DNA from: Pseudomonas violetae
GTDB taxonomy: Bacteria > Pseudomonadota > Gammaproteobacteria > Pseudomonadales > Pseudomonadaceae
Direction of reading: 5' to 3'
Assembly (NCBI RefSeq): GCF_023072615.1
Contig: NZ_JAKNRW010000005.1
Span: 124,001-188,000 of the forward strand
DNA length: 64,000 nt
In this document: in pieces, positions 27,457 to 35,600 of the stretch
How positions within the stretch are numbered: the stretch's first letter is position 1
Layout of the letters: every line of letters starts with the position of its first letter
Translations under genes and position numbers: made by a program
Notes under the pieces: generated by a model
What the model was told of the DNA's origin: nothing
Databases searched by the model: none
What the model saw: the letters and a program-made list of their open reading frames with translations, nothing else

Positions 27457-27995
27457 AAGTTCTGGTGCTCACAGGTCCGGAATCAACCGGTAAAAGCTGG
27501 CTTTCCAATGAGATTCAAGCTCATTTTGGCGGCCTGTTGGTCGGGGAATACGTTCGGCATTTCATCGAAAGTGAAGCCCGCGACACCTGTTACGAAGACA
27601 TCGACTCCATAGCCCACGGCCAACTGGCCTGGGAGAATGCGGCTCGCGCCAGGCAACCGTCACTGCTGATTCTCGACACGCATCTATTGAGCAATATCCT
27701 TTGGAGCAAGACGTTGTTCGGCGCTTGCCCAGCCTGGATCGAGCAGGCATTACTCGCACGGCACTATGACCTGCATTTGCTGCTGAGCCCTGAATCCATT
27801 GCCTGGCACGACGACGGGCAGCGTTGCCAACCCCAACTGACGGAACGTCAGGCATTCTTCCAGGCCACTCATCAATGGCTTGAGCAGCACCGTCAGCCTT
27901 TTGAGGTACTGCAAGGCAACTGGCAGCAACGCAAGGATGCTGCGTTCGAGGCCGTTTTACGTTTGCTACCACCCGTTGCAAGTGTCCATTGCTGA
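27453..27995 (+). CDS. NadR-like ATP-binding protein (probable ribosylnicotinamide kinase)
   Basis: A 180-residue P-loop kinase. Walker A is LVLTGPESTGKSWLS at the N-terminus. GEYVRHFIESEARDTCYEDIDSIA and LLILDTHLLSNILWSKTLFG follow the kinase domain of NadR. The HTH and the adenylyltransferase domain of full NadR are absent. It probably phosphorylates imported nicotinamide riboside to NMN. The start at 27453 overlaps pnuC and is preferred over an in-frame ATG 27 nt earlier, because MKVLVLTGPESTGKS is the conserved beginning. Confidence 0.85.
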   Translation: MKVLVLTGPESTGKSWLSNEIQAHFGGLLVGEYVRHFIESEARDTCYEDIDSIAHGQLAWENAARARQPSLLILDTHLLSNILWSKTLFGACPAWIEQALLARHYDLHLLLSPESIAWHDDGQRCQPQLTERQAFFQATHQWLEQHRQPFEVLQGNWQQRKDAAFEAVLRLLPPVASVHC

Positions 27996-28063
27996 AACAC
28001 CCTGCCCTGCGTAAACCCACGAGCTAAAGCGACGCGGGTCCTTCTGCGTAAAACTGTTAAGTC

Positions 28064-28143
28064 ACTGAGACAATCTACCAATAGCAGCGTTAGCGCGCAC
28101 TGCTGCCCGCAATCTGGGGAATATTCCCCGGCGCTGTCTCAGT
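28064..28143 (+). promoter_or_regulatory. Palindromic upstream elements of the fap promoter
   Basis: ACTGAGACA (28064-28072) and TGTCTCAGT (28135-28143) are perfect reverse complements. Inside them lies GGGGAATATTCCCC (28116-28129), a perfect 14-bp palindrome. They sit roughly 75-150 nt upstream of the GG/GC promoter at 28217, the distance expected for enhancer sites of a sigma-54 activator. That the fap-linked enhancer-binding protein binds here is inference. Confidence 0.45.
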
Positions 28144-28214
28144 AGAGTTACAAAATACAATCAGCGATGCCAACATTTAGAGTCATCTGCTTGTTTTAAA
28201 ACAAGAATCCAAAA

Positions 28215-28231
28215 GCGGCACACCTTCTGCT
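28215..28231 (+). promoter_or_regulatory. Sigma-54 (-24/-12) promoter of the fap operon
   Basis: GGCACACCTTCTGC (28217-28230) has GG and GC separated by 10 nt and matches the consensus TGGCAC-N5-TTGC at nearly all key positions. It lies about 58 nt before the fapA start codon. The gene just beyond fapF encodes a sigma-54 activator, which supports the call. Confidence 0.6.
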
Positions 28232-28288
28232 CTCTCCCTCGCAACGCTGATAAGGGCCAGCGTTCCACTTACAGAAGGAATTGCCGCC

Positions 28289-28726
28289 GTGGGGAAATTT
28301 GATAACCGCATCTATGGCCTGTTGCTGATCGGATGCGCACTGGCTATCAGTGCCTCCCTACCTGCACATGCCGACAATGGCATCATTACGATCAAACGTG
28401 ACGTGCAAACGCGTAACGCAGTAGTTCCTCCGCTGATCCCCGATCCGAACCCCACGACCGTCAACGCCAACCCCTCCCAGCAAATTCTAAAGCAGACGAA
28501 TGAGTTGAGCGACGGCGACTTTGCCAACGTTGCCAGCGGAGCAAGCATCTCGCGCCTGGTCACGCAAAACACCAATAACGTGGGCGCCAACATTTCCACC
28601 CAGACCCAACTGTCGAACCAGCCCGCCGGGCGTTCGGGAAATTCGGGCGGTGGTATTGCCAACATGGTCAATTCAAGTATGGCGCAAGGTCTGGGCACTC
28701 TAAAAATAATAACGGGAGACCGTTAG
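28289..28726 (+). CDS. fapA: Functional amyloid protein FapA
   Basis: A 145-residue secreted accessory protein of the Pseudomonas functional amyloid system. It has a signal peptide (LLLIGCALAISASLPAHA/DN). One short amyloid-like unit appears near residues 85-110 (SRLVTQNTNNVGANISTQTQL). FapA stays periplasmic and affects the FapB/FapC ratio of the fibre. The start codon is GTG at 28289, with AGAAGGAA 7 nt upstream. It is the first gene of fapABCDEF, with fapB starting 2 nt after its stop. Confidence 0.88.
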   Translation: MGKFDNRIYGLLLIGCALAISASLPAHADNGIITIKRDVQTRNAVVPPLIPDPNPTTVNANPSQQILKQTNELSDGDFANVASGASISRLVTQNTNNVGANISTQTQLSNQPAGRSGNSGGGIANMVNSSMAQGLGTLKIITGDR

Positions 28727-28727
28727 G

Positions 28728-29300
28728 ATGAATCGCAAGCTCCTGCTTATCGCCATGTTTTGCAGTGCATCGACGTTTGCCCAACCTCCGGTGACCAATA
28801 ACGCGGAGATCGATAATTCGGGCATGCAATACCAGGGCAATCTAACGGTCAACCAAGCGGCCGGTGATCAACAACAACAGGTTAACGCCCGAGCCATTGC
28901 CATTGGCCAAAGCGCCAGCGCGACCACTCAGATTCGCCAACGGTTAGGTAGCAGTGGCGACCCTGCAATGGATGCCAGTTCCAGCATCCACGGCGACTCC
29001 TTCAGTCGCGGCAACGGCGCACTCGGCGTCAACCAGAGCTCCGGTGCCAGAAACCAGCAGGCTAACGCGCTGCGCATCAGCGTCAGTGGCCAGCCGCAAA
29101 GTATCGACGACAGCGTCCTCATGCAACAGAACGTGGCGCTGATCAACAACTCCGATCCAACTGACTCTGCACCAGGCTATCGCCAGGTCACTACCAGTGA
29201 CCAGGCTTTCACCGGTAGCCGCGGGGTAATTCAGTTGAATCAGAGTGCCGGGGTGGGAAATCGAATGGGAAACACCCTGAGCATACGGGTCACGGATTGA
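28728..29300 (+). CDS. fapB: Minor amyloid subunit FapB
   Basis: A 190-residue exported protein with signal peptide MNRKLLLIAMFCSASTFA. Three imperfect amyloid repeats are visible: GNLTVNQAAGDQQQQVNARAI (about 37-58), GALGVNQSSGARNQQANALRI (about 96-117) and GVIQLNQSAGVGNRMGNTLSI (about 165-186). They share the pattern G-x-x-x-(V/L)-N-Q-(A/S)-(A/S)-G. Linkers are short. FapB is thought to nucleate the fibre. It follows fapA almost directly (TTAGGATG) and precedes fapC by 51 nt. Confidence 0.9.
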   Translation: MNRKLLLIAMFCSASTFAQPPVTNNAEIDNSGMQYQGNLTVNQAAGDQQQQVNARAIAIGQSASATTQIRQRLGSSGDPAMDASSSIHGDSFSRGNGALGVNQSSGARNQQANALRISVSGQPQSIDDSVLMQQNVALINNSDPTDSAPGYRQVTTSDQAFTGSRGVIQLNQSAGVGNRMGNTLSIRVTD

Positions 29301-29311
29301 CCTAAAAAGGT

Positions 29312-29319
29312 AATAACAA
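29312..29319 (+). promoter_or_regulatory. Possible Crc/Hfq A-rich motif upstream of fapC
   Basis: AATAACAA fits AANAANAA and lies 33-40 nt before the fapC ATG, in the fapB-fapC gap. It would be one way to tune translation of the major subunit. A single short match, so weak. Confidence 0.2.
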
Positions 29320-29351
29320 CACTTAACCTAAAATAAGTACGGAGAATCACC

Positions 29352-30725
29352 ATGAAACCTTCGATGGCAATAAAGCCTCTGGTTTTCGCAATTGCTGCGG
29401 TCATGGCTGTTGCTGTACAAGCTGGGCAAAACGAAAACAACGGCCATAACAATGGCCACAATAATGGCCATAATAATGGCCATAATAATGGCCATAATGG
29501 TAACGGCGGCGGAGGCCCACGAACTCCTCCTCCAACCATGATCCCTGTCTATGCTACTGCCAATGCAACCGATACCCAACGCAGTACCGGCAACAGCATC
29601 CGCAATGAAGGGACAGTAAACGAAGCTGAAATGACCAGCTCCGCCACGGGCACCAGCGGCAACGTCGGCGTCAACGTGGCTGCAGGTAATGGCAACCAAC
29701 AAGACAACGCGGCCGCCATCGCCAACGCTGCATCGGACTCCAGTCTCGATAATACCTTCGTATTCGGTACTGCCTCCGCGACCTCCACCGTAAACCAGTT
29801 CAGCAACAACAACACTGTCAACAACTTCGGCAGCACCTCCTCTGCCGTGATGAGCGGTTCGGGTAATGGCGGCAGCGGCAACATGGGTGTCAACATTGCC
29901 GGTGGCGACCTTAACCAGCAGAAAAACACCATGGCAATTGCTAATGCCAATGCTCCACTGGGCAATGCGACCGCCACTGCTTCTGCAACTCAAAATGGCC
30001 CTGGCCTGACAGTAAACAACAACGCTGATCGGACATATCGTGTCGATACTATTACCGTAACCACTTCGGCCAGCGGTAGTGCATCTCAAGGCTACGATTC
30101 CAGTGCCAGTGGCAGTCAAAGCGCTTCTTCGAGCTTTGATCTGGCCGGTGCCAAGGCGTTTGCAGCCAGCGGTTCGAGTAGCGCAAATGCCAGCGGCTCC
30201 CATAGCAGTAGCTCGAGCGGTTCTTCGAATGCTTCGTTGAGTGCTTCGCTGAGCGCTACACTGGATGCTGCTGCAGAAGCTGCCAGAAGCGCTACCTGGA
30301 GCGATGGTCGCCACGAGCGCACCAACAGCTCGGAGTCCAGCGCATCGCTTAACGCCTCGCTCGACGCAACGCTGGACGCTTCGGTAGACAAATCGTACGC
30401 AAAAACGCACGAGTCCTCGTTCGAAAAATCGTATGACAAGTCCTACGATAAAGCTGCCGCCTCGGCGTACGAAAAATCGGGCAGCAAGTCGTCCGAGTCT
30501 GCGTATGACAAAGCGAAAAGCTACAGTGAGAGCAGTTCGTTTGATCTGAGCAACACCTACTCCTATCAAGTGCTGACTCCAACTGGCTGGGCCAACCCTG
30601 TCACCAACACCGCAACCCTGAGTGGTTCGGTTAACGGCGGCAGTGGCAACCTGGGCGTCAACGTGGCCGCTGGTGTTGGCAACCAGCAAAGCAACTCGCT
30701 GGCCATTTCCAACCAGTCGTTCTAA
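29352..30725 (+). CDS. fapC: Major amyloid subunit FapC, with NNGH repeats and long linker
   Basis: A 457-residue major subunit of Pseudomonas functional amyloid, assembled on the cell surface and in biofilm matrix. The signal peptide covers about 1-24. Residues 29-48 are five tandem Asn-Asn-Gly-His units, followed by a glycine run. The three amyloid repeats lie near 102-126, 174-200 and 430-455 (core VGVNVAAGNGNQQDNAAAI). Linker 1 is about 47 residues. Linker 2 is about 229 residues, rich in Ser, Ala, Lys and Tyr, with duplicated SATLDAA/DATLDAS blocks and Y-D-K-S repeats. No cysteine is present. ACGGAGAATCACC precedes the ATG. An intrinsic terminator follows it inside the operon. Confidence 0.93.
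   Translation: MKPSMAIKPLVFAIAAVMAVAVQAGQNENNGHNNGHNNGHNNGHNNGHNGNGGGGPRTPPPTMIPVYATANATDTQRSTGNSIRNEGTVNEAEMTSSATGTSGNVGVNVAAGNGNQQDNAAAIANAASDSSLDNTFVFGTASATSTVNQFSNNNTVNNFGSTSSAVMSGSGNGGSGNMGVNIAGGDLNQQKNTMAIANANAPLGNATATASATQNGPGLTVNNNADRTYRVDTITVTTSASGSASQGYDSSASGSQSASSSFDLAGAKAFAASGSSSANASGSHSSSSSGSSNASLSASLSATLDAAAEAARSATWSDGRHERTNSSESSASLNASLDATLDASVDKSYAKTHESSFEKSYDKSYDKAAASAYEKSGSKSSESAYDKAKSYSESSSFDLSNTYSYQVLTPTGWANPVTNTATLSGSVNGGSGNLGVNVAAGVGNQQSNSLAISNQSF
29436..29495 (+). repeat. Five 12-bp tandem repeats encoding NNGH in fapC
   Basis: Five units of consensus AATAATGGCCAT run without interruption; the last three are identical. Each encodes Asn-Asn-Gly-His. The unit is a multiple of three, so slippage would change repeat number without breaking the frame. 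Confidence 0.92.
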
Positions 30726-30738
30726 TCGTTGTCTGTGG

Positions 30739-30762
30739 AGGCCTCCTCACGGGGGCCTTTTT
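30739..30762 (+). terminator. Intrinsic terminator between fapC and fapD
   Basis: AGGCCTCC (30739-30746) pairs with GGGGGCCT (30751-30758) with one wobble and a TCAC loop, followed by five T. It lies 14 nt after the fapC stop and 26 nt before fapD. Partial readthrough would make fapABC more abundant than fapDEF. Confidence 0.85.
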
Positions 30763-30787
30763 CAACACAACCAAAAGGCGTCCTACC

Positions 30788-31471
30788 ATGCGCATCATCG
30801 CCTTGGCATTTTTGCTCTGCATGGCCAGTGTGATTGAGGCGGCTCAGATGCCGCTGTCTGTCATCCTGCCCGGCGGCGCGGTGGTGTACAAGCCGATCCA
30901 AAGCATACGCGAGCGCAAATTTGCCGACCTGGTACAACAGAAAACTGACTTCAGTTGCGGCGCAGCTGCGCTGGCAACCATCTTGCGCCAAGCCTATTGG
31001 CTGGACGTGAATGAGGAGCAGATCATCGAAGGCATGCTGGCCCACTCCGATCAGGATCTGGTCCGGGTCCAGGGCTTCTCCATGCTCGACATGAAGCGTT
31101 ACGTGGAAAGTATCGGCATGCGGGCCCGTGGCTATCGGGTAGCACCTGAAACGTTAAACGACGTGAAAATTCCGGTGGTGGTACTTCTGGATATTCGTGG
31201 CTACAAACACTTTGTAGTCATGCAAAGAGTCCATGACGGTTGGGTGTATATCGGAGATCCGGTACTGGGTCATAAACGGTTCAAGGTCGAAGACTTTGTC
31301 AAAGGCTGGAACGGCATCATCTTTGCCGTCATTGGTCAGGGCTATGACAAAACCAACGCCTTGCTCGAACCTCCCGTGCCATTGACCGCCAGGAACCGTA
31401 TCAATGCATTCAGCCCGGTGCGAGACGCAGACCTGATGGATTTCGGGTTCATAAAAAGCGACTTCTTCTAA
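30788..31471 (+). CDS. fapD: FapD, C39-type cysteine peptidase of the amyloid system
   Basis: A 227-residue protein with signal peptide MRIIALAFLLCMASVIEA. The peptidase C39 core contains the catalytic Cys in TDFSCGAAALATIL, His in GYKHFVVMQ and Asp in YIGDPVLG. Unlike bacteriocin ABC transporters it has no membrane or ATPase domain, so it acts alone in the periplasm, probably processing Fap components. It follows the internal terminator, 62 nt after fapC, and is followed closely by fapE. Confidence 0.92.
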   Translation: MRIIALAFLLCMASVIEAAQMPLSVILPGGAVVYKPIQSIRERKFADLVQQKTDFSCGAAALATILRQAYWLDVNEEQIIEGMLAHSDQDLVRVQGFSMLDMKRYVESIGMRARGYRVAPETLNDVKIPVVVLLDIRGYKHFVVMQRVHDGWVYIGDPVLGHKRFKVEDFVKGWNGIIFAVIGQGYDKTNALLEPPVPLTARNRINAFSPVRDADLMDFGFIKSDFF

Positions 31472-31504
31472 TAACAAGGGAGCATGAAGCTCCGGGAGCA
31501 TCCA

Positions 31505-32275
31505 ATGAACACTCCAACCTGGTTGGCCGTCGTTTGCCTGGCTGCCAGCCTGCCAACACAAGCACAGACGTTCAAGCCCATTGAACTGAAGGATCAGGAA
31601 CTGGCGAGCCTGCGAGGCCGCTATGTCATGCCCGGACGGATTATCAGCTTCGGCATCGCCATGACCAGCACCTGGGAAAATGCCAAAGGTGAATTGATCG
31701 GGGTCACTTCCTCGATGCAGATTCAGAAATCGACGATCAAGCCACAGTTCTACGTGTCAATGATCGACGAAAAAACGCCGGGTGCAACCAGTTCGCAAGG
31801 CACTATAACCAACGCGGGCACAAACACCGGCACCGGTACCGTCACTGGCGGCAGCGGCCTCAACACGACTGAGGGTGTCACTCAAGTTGTGCGTGCGGCC
31901 GGTGACAACAATACCGCCTACAACAATGTCGACATCAACATCACCAAAGCGAACGAGGCGCCAACAATGCAACCCCAGGGCCAGGCATTGGCCGCAGGTA
32001 CGACGCTAGTCGGCAGCAATGGTGCTGGCTCGCTGAGCGTTTCCTCGTCCAGCACCGGTGTGCAACTCAACATCGTGGCCAACAACAATCAGGGCAGCAC
32101 CATACAACGCCTGGCCCAGGGTGGGCTGATGCAGAACACGACCTTGCTCGGCAGTAGCAACCAGGTGCGCAACCTCACATCGTTTAATGTGGTGCTGCGA
32201 GACAGTGCGACTACTGGCGGGTCACTGACCGGTAACCTGGACCAGCTCAAAGGTCTTCGCACTGCCGGATTCTGA
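31505..32275 (+). CDS. fapE: Functional amyloid protein FapE
   Basis: A 256-residue exported protein with signal peptide MNTPTWLAVVCLAASLPTQA. The mature N-terminus has FKPIELKDQELASLRGRYVMPGRIISFGIAM, a pattern shared with bacteriocin-like fap relatives. The rest is Gly/Thr/Asn-rich with short amyloid-like segments (TLLGSSNQVRNLTSFNVVLRDS). FapE is found as a minor extracellular component of purified fibres. The ATG at 31505 is chosen over one 21 nt upstream because GGGAGCATCC precedes it and the signal peptide starts there. Confidence 0.88.
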   Translation: MNTPTWLAVVCLAASLPTQAQTFKPIELKDQELASLRGRYVMPGRIISFGIAMTSTWENAKGELIGVTSSMQIQKSTIKPQFYVSMIDEKTPGATSSQGTITNAGTNTGTGTVTGGSGLNTTEGVTQVVRAAGDNNTAYNNVDINITKANEAPTMQPQGQALAAGTTLVGSNGAGSLSVSSSSTGVQLNIVANNNQGSTIQRLAQGGLMQNTTLLGSSNQVRNLTSFNVVLRDSATTGGSLTGNLDQLKGLRTAGF

Positions 32276-32322
32276 TCTACGCTCAGTCTCATCAGAAGTA
32301 GTCAGAAGGGACGGCCTAACCC

Positions 32323-33603
32323 ATGCACCGATCGTTAACGCTCAGAGCAATCGTCTGTTTGAGCAGCCTGGCTCCGGCCACACTGCTGTACGCAGCGACG
32401 GATCCCCAGGTTGAAGCACTAAAACAAGAACTCATGGAGTTGAAACAGCGTTACCAAGCACAACAAAACGCGCTGATGGTACTCGAACAACGGGTTCGGC
32501 AAGTCGAAGAGACTCCAGCGACACCCGCGCCCAGACGCCTTACCAGATCACCCGCCGAGCCGGCCAGGGGCGGTCAGACAGTGGCTGCGGGTGCTCCTGG
32601 AACCACTGGCAGTTCATACGGCCAGTCGCTCAAGGATGAGACGGAACCGGCACCCAGCGTTTCCAACCTGTACGACGAAGCCAGCGGTTTCTTCGGTGGT
32701 GGAAAATTCAGCGTCGAAACCGGCCTGACCTACACTCACTACGATACCCGTGCATTGACGCTCAATGGCTTCCTGGCACTGGACTCGATTTTCCTCGGCA
32801 ACATTAACCTCGACCGCATCAAGGCGGATAACTGGACCCTGGACCTGACCGCGCGCTACAACGTAGCTCAACGCTGGCAGTTCGACATTAACGTTCCCGT
32901 GGTTTATAGAGAGTCGACTTATTCCTCCGGAGGCGCTGGTGGTGCCGGCCCGGTGACGTCGGATGCAACCGTTACTCGCGACCCAACCATTGGGGATGTG
33001 AACGTCGGCGTGGCGTACAAATTCCTGGATGAGTCGGTCAACCTGCCCGACGCGGTCGTCACGCTGCGGGTTAAGGCACCCACCGGCAAGGACCCATACG
33101 GGATCAAGCTGGTCAGCGATCCCACTAACGATAACCTCTCGGTACCCGAAGAACTGCCTACCGGTAATGGTGTCTGGGCGATCACCCCGGGCATCTCGCT
33201 CGTCAAGACCTTCGACCCGGCCGTACTGTTCGGCAGCCTGGCCTACACCTACAACATGCAGGACTCTTTCAGTGACATCAGTCCTCAGGTCGGCTCCAAG
33301 GTCAAAGGCGATGTGAAGCTGGGGGATTCGTGGCAGGTCGGCGCCGGTATTGCGTTTGCCCTGAACGAGAAAATGAGTATGTCGTTCTCGTTCACCGACC
33401 AGTTCGCCCGCAAAAGCAAGATCAAGCCAGACGGTGGTGATTGGCAATCCATCAGCAACAGTGACTACAACGCAGCCAACTTCAACATCGGCATGACCCT
33501 GGCCGCCACCGATAAGCTGACGATCGTGCCCAACCTGGCTATTGGCCTGACTGATGACTCCCCAGACTTCTCGTTTAGCCTGAAATTCCCTTACTACTTC
33601 TAA
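32323..33603 (+). CDS. fapF: Outer-membrane amyloid transporter FapF
   Basis: A 426-residue outer-membrane protein with signal peptide to about residue 22 (LLYA/ATDP). An N-terminal coiled coil follows ([34 protein letters not shown], about 27-60), then a flexible Pro/Gly segment. A C-terminal beta barrel from about 125 ends in aromatic FSLKFPYYF, the usual barrel signature. FapF forms a trimeric pore with helical plugs that secretes FapB, FapC and FapE. It is the last gene of the operon, followed by a strong bidirectional hairpin. Confidence 0.93.
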   Translation: MHRSLTLRAIVCLSSLAPATLLYAATDPQVEALKQELMELKQRYQAQQNALMVLEQRVRQVEETPATPAPRRLTRSPAEPARGGQTVAAGAPGTTGSSYGQSLKDETEPAPSVSNLYDEASGFFGGGKFSVETGLTYTHYDTRALTLNGFLALDSIFLGNINLDRIKADNWTLDLTARYNVAQRWQFDINVPVVYRESTYSSGGAGGAGPVTSDATVTRDPTIGDVNVGVAYKFLDESVNLPDAVVTLRVKAPTGKDPYGIKLVSDPTNDNLSVPEELPTGNGVWAITPGISLVKTFDPAVLFGSLAYTYNMQDSFSDISPQVGSKVKGDVKLGDSWQVGAGIAFALNEKMSMSFSFTDQFARKSKIKPDGGDWQSISNSDYNAANFNIGMTLAATDKLTIVPNLAIGLTDDSPDFSFSLKFPYYF

Positions 33604-33614
33604 GATAGATAAAC

Positions 33615-33653
33615 AAAAGATCGCAGCCTCGTTGCACTCGGCTGCGATCTTTT
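33615..33653. terminator. Bidirectional terminator between fapF and the sigma-54 activator
   Basis: AAAAGATCGCAGCC (33615-33628) and GGCTGCGATCTTTT (33640-33653) are perfect 14-bp inverted repeats with an 11-nt loop. A- and T-runs on the two sides make it a terminator for both convergent genes. The sequence belongs to a repeat family (GGCTGCGATCTTTTG) also seen at 20394-20407 and, decayed, near 56030. Confidence 0.9.
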
Positions 33654-33663
33654 GACCCAGGCT

Positions 33664-34989
33664 CTAACGAATCTGATGTTTGTGCAGCAACCGATAAAAT
33701 GTCGGTCTTGATATGCCCAGCACCTTCGCCGCGATGCTCAAATTATCACTGTGACGGTTGAGAACATCGCACAGTGCCTGGCGCTCAGCGCGGGTTTTGT
33801 AATCCTCCAGCGTGCCCATCGGTGCAACGACTGTGTGGTGGCTGATCAGCCCCAGGTCGCGGGCTTCGATCTGTCGACCTTCGGCCAGCACCAAGCCGCG
33901 GCGTACTCGGTTGGCCAGTTCGCGAACGTTGCCCGGCCAATCGTGTTTGCCCATGGCAATCAGCGCATCATCGCTGAAGCTGCGCGGTCGACGGCCAGTT
34001 TCATGGCTATAGAAGTGCGAGAAATGATTGGCCAGCATGGATAAGTCGCCATGGCGCTCACGCAGTGGCGCGGTGACGACCTGCAGGACGTTGAGGCGGT
34101 AGTACAAATCCTCACGAAAGCGTTTCTTCTCGATGGCGGCTTCCAGGTCGACGTGTGTCGCCGCCAGCACTCGTACATCCACCGGGATCGGCTGGCTGCC
34201 GCCGACATGTTCGATGTGCTTTTCCTGCAGAAAGCGCAGCAGATTAGCTTGCAACTCCAGTGGCAGGTCACCTATCTCATCGAGGAACAGGGTGCCACCA
34301 TTCGCCGCTTCAATCCGGCCAACTTTGCGTTGATGAGCGCCGGTAAATGCGCCCTTCTCGTGGCCAAACAGCTCTGACTGGATAAGATGCTCGGGAATCG
34401 CGCCGCAGTTGATAGCAACGAAGGGCTTGCTGTGCCGCTGGGATTGCCGGTGCAAGGTGCGAGCCACCAGTTCTTTGCCGGTGCCGCTTTCGCCGCGAAT
34501 GAGTACCGGGGACTCGGTAGGCGCGAGCTTGCTCAACAACCTGCGAAGTTCTCGGATCGGCTTGCTGTCGCCGAGCAGTTCGTGTTCTGGCTGGTCAACA
34601 TGCACTGTGCCTTTGCCGCGCAAACGGGCCATTCCGAACGCACGGCCCAAGGTCACCTGAACTCTTGAAACATCAAACGGCAAGGTATGGAAGTCGAAAA
34701 ACCATTCACAGACAAAGTCCCCGACATTCTGCAGTCGCAGGACTTCCTGGTTAAGAACCGCGATCCATTCAGTGCCACTGCGGCTGATCAGTTCCTTGAC
34801 CGCCTCGGGGCGCTCGAGGTGAAACGGTTGTAATCGCAACAGGCCGACATCACAGGTTTTATCGGCAGCATTTTCCAGTGTGCAGCTGTCAACATCCCAG
34901 CCTACAGCTCGCAACCCCGGCAGTAAACGATAGCAATCGTCGCAAGGATCAACCACTAATAGACGTCGTTGGGCGGGCGCTTCATTCAT
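33664..34989 (-). CDS. Sigma-54-dependent transcriptional activator linked to fap
   Basis: A 441-residue bacterial enhancer-binding protein. Residues 1-125 are a degenerate receiver-like domain of the VpsR type (RRLLVVDPCDDCYRLLPGL) without an obvious phosphorylatable Asp, so it may respond to a ligand such as c-di-GMP. The AAA+ domain has Walker A GESGTGKE, the intact sigma-54 contact loop GAFTGA, and Walker B GGTLFLDEIGDL. A Fis-type HTH ends the protein (LSIAAKVLGISRPTFYRLL). AAGGAAC precedes the ATG. It is convergent with fapF, and a sigma-54 promoter stands before fapA, so it is the prime candidate fap regulator; that is inference. Confidence 0.88.
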   Translation of the reverse strand: MNEAPAQRRLLVVDPCDDCYRLLPGLRAVGWDVDSCTLENAADKTCDVGLLRLQPFHLERPEAVKELISRSGTEWIAVLNQEVLRLQNVGDFVCEWFFDFHTLPFDVSRVQVTLGRAFGMARLRGKGTVHVDQPEHELLGDSKPIRELRRLLSKLAPTESPVLIRGESGTGKELVARTLHRQSQRHSKPFVAINCGAIPEHLIQSELFGHEKGAFTGAHQRKVGRIEAANGGTLFLDEIGDLPLELQANLLRFLQEKHIEHVGGSQPIPVDVRVLAATHVDLEAAIEKKRFREDLYYRLNVLQVVTAPLRERHGDLSMLANHFSHFYSHETGRRPRSFSDDALIAMGKHDWPGNVRELANRVRRGLVLAEGRQIEARDLGLISHHTVVAPMGTLEDYKTRAERQALCDVLNRHSDNLSIAAKVLGISRPTFYRLLHKHQIR

Positions 34990-35333
34990 GACTGTTCCTT
35001 GGCGCCAAATTCGATGAAATTTTAGTAAAAACAGTCATTTGGCGGACCTGGCTGTAACATTAGCAAGAAATTGACAGTTGCTTGTACCGATTGACTATAT
35101 GGCTATTGCCTAATACGTTATAAGAAACTACTTGGTTAGTTACCTAACGAACTTCAACCTGTGATTCAGCTTTCAAAACCACGCTGAAGAACGGGTTTAC
35201 GAACGAAAGTTGAAATTTCTTCAGTTCAAGTGTGACCCGTTGGCAGGTTGCGGACATCAGTACAAGTAACCAGCCGCACGGGCAGCCCTACCGTCGGCCG
35301 ATCACTTGATTGGGCATAGAGAGAGAGAACCCC
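34990..35333. other. AT-richer intergenic region
   Basis: 344 nt with no gene I can support, clearly more AT-rich than its surroundings. It separates the divergent sigma-54 activator and small-protein genes. GTTAGTTACCTAAC (35134-35147) contains a 5-bp inverted repeat. Otherwise I see no RNA gene or repeat. Confidence 0.4.
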
Positions 35334-35600
35334 ATGAACGCCCCGCTCCGTATCAACGAAGCTCTTTTGATTGCAGACCGCGCATTCCAGCCTTTCCAAT
35401 GTGTGGCCTGGGCTTTACAAGATGGCAACGGTGAACTCAGCCTGACAGTGATCGACCGCACCAAACGCAGCATAGGCCGCAAGCAGATCCCAAGCAGTGC
35501 CTATACCGATCCCGCACAACTCGAACGCGTGCTTGAACAGGCCCGTGAAGAACTGAGCCGCGACGGTTACAACCTTGAATCATGGTCGATGCCACATTGA
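35334..35600 (+). CDS. Conserved small hypothetical protein
   Basis: An 88-residue cytoplasmic protein with no signal or membrane segment. The central part alternates beta-like and helical segments (FQPFQCVAWALQDGNGELSLTVIDRTKRSIGRKQI) and ends in a helix (PAQLERVLEQAREELSRDGYNLESW). GAGAGAGAACCCC lies before the ATG at 35334; the frame is open 8 codons further. I do not recognise the family. The coherent composition and codon use support a real gene. Confidence 0.65.
   Translation: MNAPLRINEALLIADRAFQPFQCVAWALQDGNGELSLTVIDRTKRSIGRKQIPSSAYTDPAQLERVLEQAREELSRDGYNLESWSMPH

Noticed and set aside
29328..30689. 453-codon minus-strand frame opposite fapC
   Set aside because: It mirrors the repetitive fapC sequence, has no ribosome site or domain, and fapC is a known family member in an intact operon.
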